A DNA stretch of 14,151 bases from Burkholderiales bacterium (GTDB lineage: Bacteria; Pseudomonadota; Gammaproteobacteria; Burkholderiales; Burkholderiaceae_C), in assembly GCA_005793295.1 (NCBI GenBank), contig SXSX01000145.1:1-14151 (forward strand). Direction: 5' to 3'. A model generated the notes under the pieces. It saw only the letters and a program-made list of their open reading frames with translations. It ran no database searches and was not told the origin of the DNA. Position numbers and translations under genes: made by a program. Positions 12,677-14,151 of this stretch are shown here, piece after piece. Numbering within the stretch: the first letter of the stretch is position 1; every line of letters begins with the position of its first letter.

Positions 12677-13573
12677 TTATTCTCCTTTGCCGTCAGCTGT
12701 TGCAGCTGGCGCGGCGACTGTGCGAACGCGCTTAACGGCGGGTTTAGGGGCTTCAGCTCCACCGGCTTCAGCAGGCTTGTCGCTGCCATCGGATGGCGCG
12801 GCATTGCTACCGGCTGGACGACGGGCTGCGCGAGGCGCTGGACGGTCAGAACTTGGACGGGCACCGCCGCGGTCATCGCGACGGGGGCCACGGGGGCGGC
12901 GCTCTTCTTCAGCGCGAGGCTCTACCGCTGCAGGAAGATCGTTACGACCCAATGTATCGCCTTTGTAGACCCAAACTTTTACGCCAATAATGCCGTAAGT
13001 TGTTTTGGCTTCAGAGGTGCCGTAGTCAATATCAGCACGCAAAGTGTGAAGTGGAACACGTCCTTCGCGGTACCACTCGGTACGTGCGATCTCGATACCA
13101 TTCAAACGGCCAGCCGACATGATCTTGATGCCTAAGGCACCCAGACGCATGGCGTTTTGCATAGCGCGCTTCATGGCACGACGGAACATGATGCGTTTTT
13201 CAAGCTGTTGCGTGATGCTGTCAGCAATCAATTTGGCATCGATTTCGGGCTTGCGTACTTCTTCGATGTTGACTGCCACGGGTACACCGAGCTGCTTGCC
13301 GAGTTCACGCTTCAAGTTCTCGATATCTTCACCTTTTTTACCAATCACGACACCTGGGCGTGAAGAGTAAATCGTGATGCGGGCGTTCTTTGCAGGACGC
13401 TCGATCAAGATGCGAGAAACAGATGCGTTTTTCAGCTTGGCTTTAAGGTACTCACGTACTTTGATGTCTTCGGCCAACATACCCGCGAAATCGCGGTTAC
13501 TGGCATACCAGCGCGAGGACCAGTTACGGCTAATCGCAAGACGAAAGCCGGTTGGGTGGATTTTTTGTCCCAT
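12677..13573 (-). CDS. rpsC: 30S ribosomal protein S3 with extended C-terminal tail
   Basis: Small-subunit protein at the mRNA entry channel with a KH RNA-binding domain. Residues 1-210 are conserved S3: MGQKIHPTGFRLAI, the KH loop VVIGKKGEDIENLKRELG (GKKG at 78-81), and the C-terminal domain from SAGRLNGIEIARTEWYREGR to GIIGVKVWVYKGD. From about 211 to 298 the protein continues as a low-complexity tail rich in Arg, Pro, Ala, Gly and Asp (RRPRGPRRDDRGGARPSSDR, later SDGSDKPAEAGGAEAPKP). E. coli S3 has about 233 residues, so this adds some 65. Such tails occur in Burkholderiales and are presumably disordered. The ATG at 13573 has AGGAAG upstream and follows rplV after 16 bp. Confidence 0.97.
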   Translation of the reverse strand: MGQKIHPTGFRLAISRNWSSRWYASNRDFAGMLAEDIKVREYLKAKLKNASVSRILIERPAKNARITIYSSRPGVVIGKKGEDIENLKRELGKQLGVPVAVNIEEVRKPEIDAKLIADSITQQLEKRIMFRRAMKRAMQNAMRLGALGIKIMSAGRLNGIEIARTEWYREGRVPLHTLRADIDYGTSEAKTTYGIIGVKVWVYKGDTLGRNDLPAAVEPRAEEERRPRGPRRDDRGGARPSSDRPAPRAARRPAGSNAAPSDGSDKPAEAGGAEAPKPAVKRVRTVAAPAATADGKGE

Positions 13574-13589
13574 ATCTTCCTGGCCTCTT

Positions 13590-13919
13590 TCAGTTACCGA
13601 CCGTCACGTACACATGGCACGTGGGTTTACGGATTTGGTTGCCGCGACCTTTGGCGCGGGCGGTAAAGCGACGCAATGAAGCACCTTGCTCAACGAAGAT
13701 GGTTTTAACCTTCAATTCGTCGATATCAGCACCGTCATTGTGCTCAGCGTTAGCAATCGCTGATTCCAGCACTTTCTTGATAATCACAGCCGCTTTTTTC
13801 TGTGTGAATTGCAAGATATTGAGCGCTTGGTCAACCTTTTTGCCGCGAATCAGATCCGCGACCAAACGGCCTTTGTCAACCGACAAACGAACGCCACGAA
13901 GGGTTGCACGAGTTTCCAT
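13590..13919 (-). CDS. rplV: 50S ribosomal protein L22
   Basis: Large-subunit protein whose beta-hairpin lines the peptide exit tunnel. The 109-residue product begins METRATLRGVRLSVDKGRLV and has the core AVIIKKVLESAIANAEHNDG and the hairpin-and-tail region SLRRFTARAKGRGNQIRKP. A GTG at 13925 is in frame, but it is part of the Shine-Dalgarno sequence (AAGGAGGTGACC before ATG), so the ATG at 13919 is the start. It lies 10 bp after the rpsS stop. Length fits the family. Confidence 0.97.
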   Translation of the reverse strand: METRATLRGVRLSVDKGRLVADLIRGKKVDQALNILQFTQKKAAVIIKKVLESAIANAEHNDGADIDELKVKTIFVEQGASLRRFTARAKGRGNQIRKPTCHVYVTVGN

Positions 13920-13929
13920 GGTCACCTCC

Positions 13930-14151
13930 TTATTTCTTTTGGACTTTTTTGTCCGCAGGATGGCCTTTGAAAGTACGGGTCAGAGCGAACTCACCCAACT
14001 TGTGGCCAACCATTTGATCGGTGATATAGACCGGCACGTGCTGTTTGCCGTTGTGCACGGCAATGGTCAACCCAATGAAATCAGGCAGAACCATGGAGCG
14101 ACGCGACCAGGTCTTAATCGGCTTTTTGTCTTTGGTGGCGACCGCCTTGTC
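13930..14151 (-). CDS. rpsS: 30S ribosomal protein S19 (5' end cut by window edge)
   Basis: Small-subunit protein in the head, near the A-site finger and S13. The 73 visible codons run to the TAA at 13932-13930 and show the S19 signature PIKTWSRRSMVLPDFIGLTI, then AVHNGKQHVPVYITDQMVGH and KLGEFALTRTFKGH. The family is about 92 residues long, so roughly 19 N-terminal residues lie beyond the right edge. It is first among the visible S10-operon genes, immediately before rplV, as in the canonical order. Confidence 0.97.
   Translation of the reverse strand, partial: DKAVATKDKKPIKTWSRRSMVLPDFIGLTIAVHNGKQHVPVYITDQMVGHKLGEFALTRTFKGHPADKKVQKK

Noticed and set aside
12447..12968. Open frame of 173 codons on the plus strand opposite rpsC and rplP
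   Set aside because: Its length comes from the GC-rich S3 tail read in antisense; the product is low complexity (Ala, Arg, Ser, Gly) with no family signature.

Overview
The window reads as chromosomal DNA of a betaproteobacterium, most likely of the order Burkholderiales and close to Comamonadaceae. This rests on protein character: a long basic/acidic tail on ribosomal protein S3, a DUF493-lipB-lipA cluster divergent from the atp operon, and an EIIA(Man)-HPr-EI cluster with no sugar-specific EIIB or EIIC in view. Genus cannot be fixed from sequence alone. Genes are tightly packed and no gene-free stretch exceeds 300 bases. I saw no rRNA, tRNA or CRISPR array.

Positions 1-2157 (minus strand) hold the start of the F1Fo ATP synthase operon, atpI-atpB-atpE-atpF, with atpF cut by the window edge. 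Divergent from it, 2308-4372 (plus) is a compact lipoate operon: a DUF493/YbeD-like protein, octanoyltransferase LipB and lipoyl synthase LipA.

Positions 4373-5726 are the accessory island of the window. Two near-identical 41-bp inverted repeats (GTTTCCGGC, 23-nt spacer, GCCGGAAAC or a one-base variant) sit 61 bp apart and lead directly into a gene for a GSU2403-type nucleotidyltransferase-fold protein of unknown role. Facing it, wedged against the 3' end of ptsI, is an N-terminally truncated winged-helix regulator remnant. This is the least explained part of the window.

Positions 5727-10052 (minus) look like one transcription unit: lipoprotein, MFS transporter, PTS EIIA(Man), HPr and Enzyme I. 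Two of the junctions are 4-bp ATGA overlaps. With no permease component present, the PTS proteins probably act as a regulatory phosphorelay. Divergent from the lipoprotein, 10072-11104 (plus) encodes a TlpA-like thiol-disulfide protein and a GNAT acetyltransferase.

Positions 11144-11650 (minus) encode a Prx5-like peroxiredoxin. A clear intrinsic terminator at 11693-11723 closes the S10 ribosomal protein operon, whose genes fill 11754-14151 on the minus strand (rpsS partial, rplV, rpsC, rplP, rpmC, rpsQ). The usual next gene, rplN, is not adjacent, so the S10 and spc clusters are separated here.
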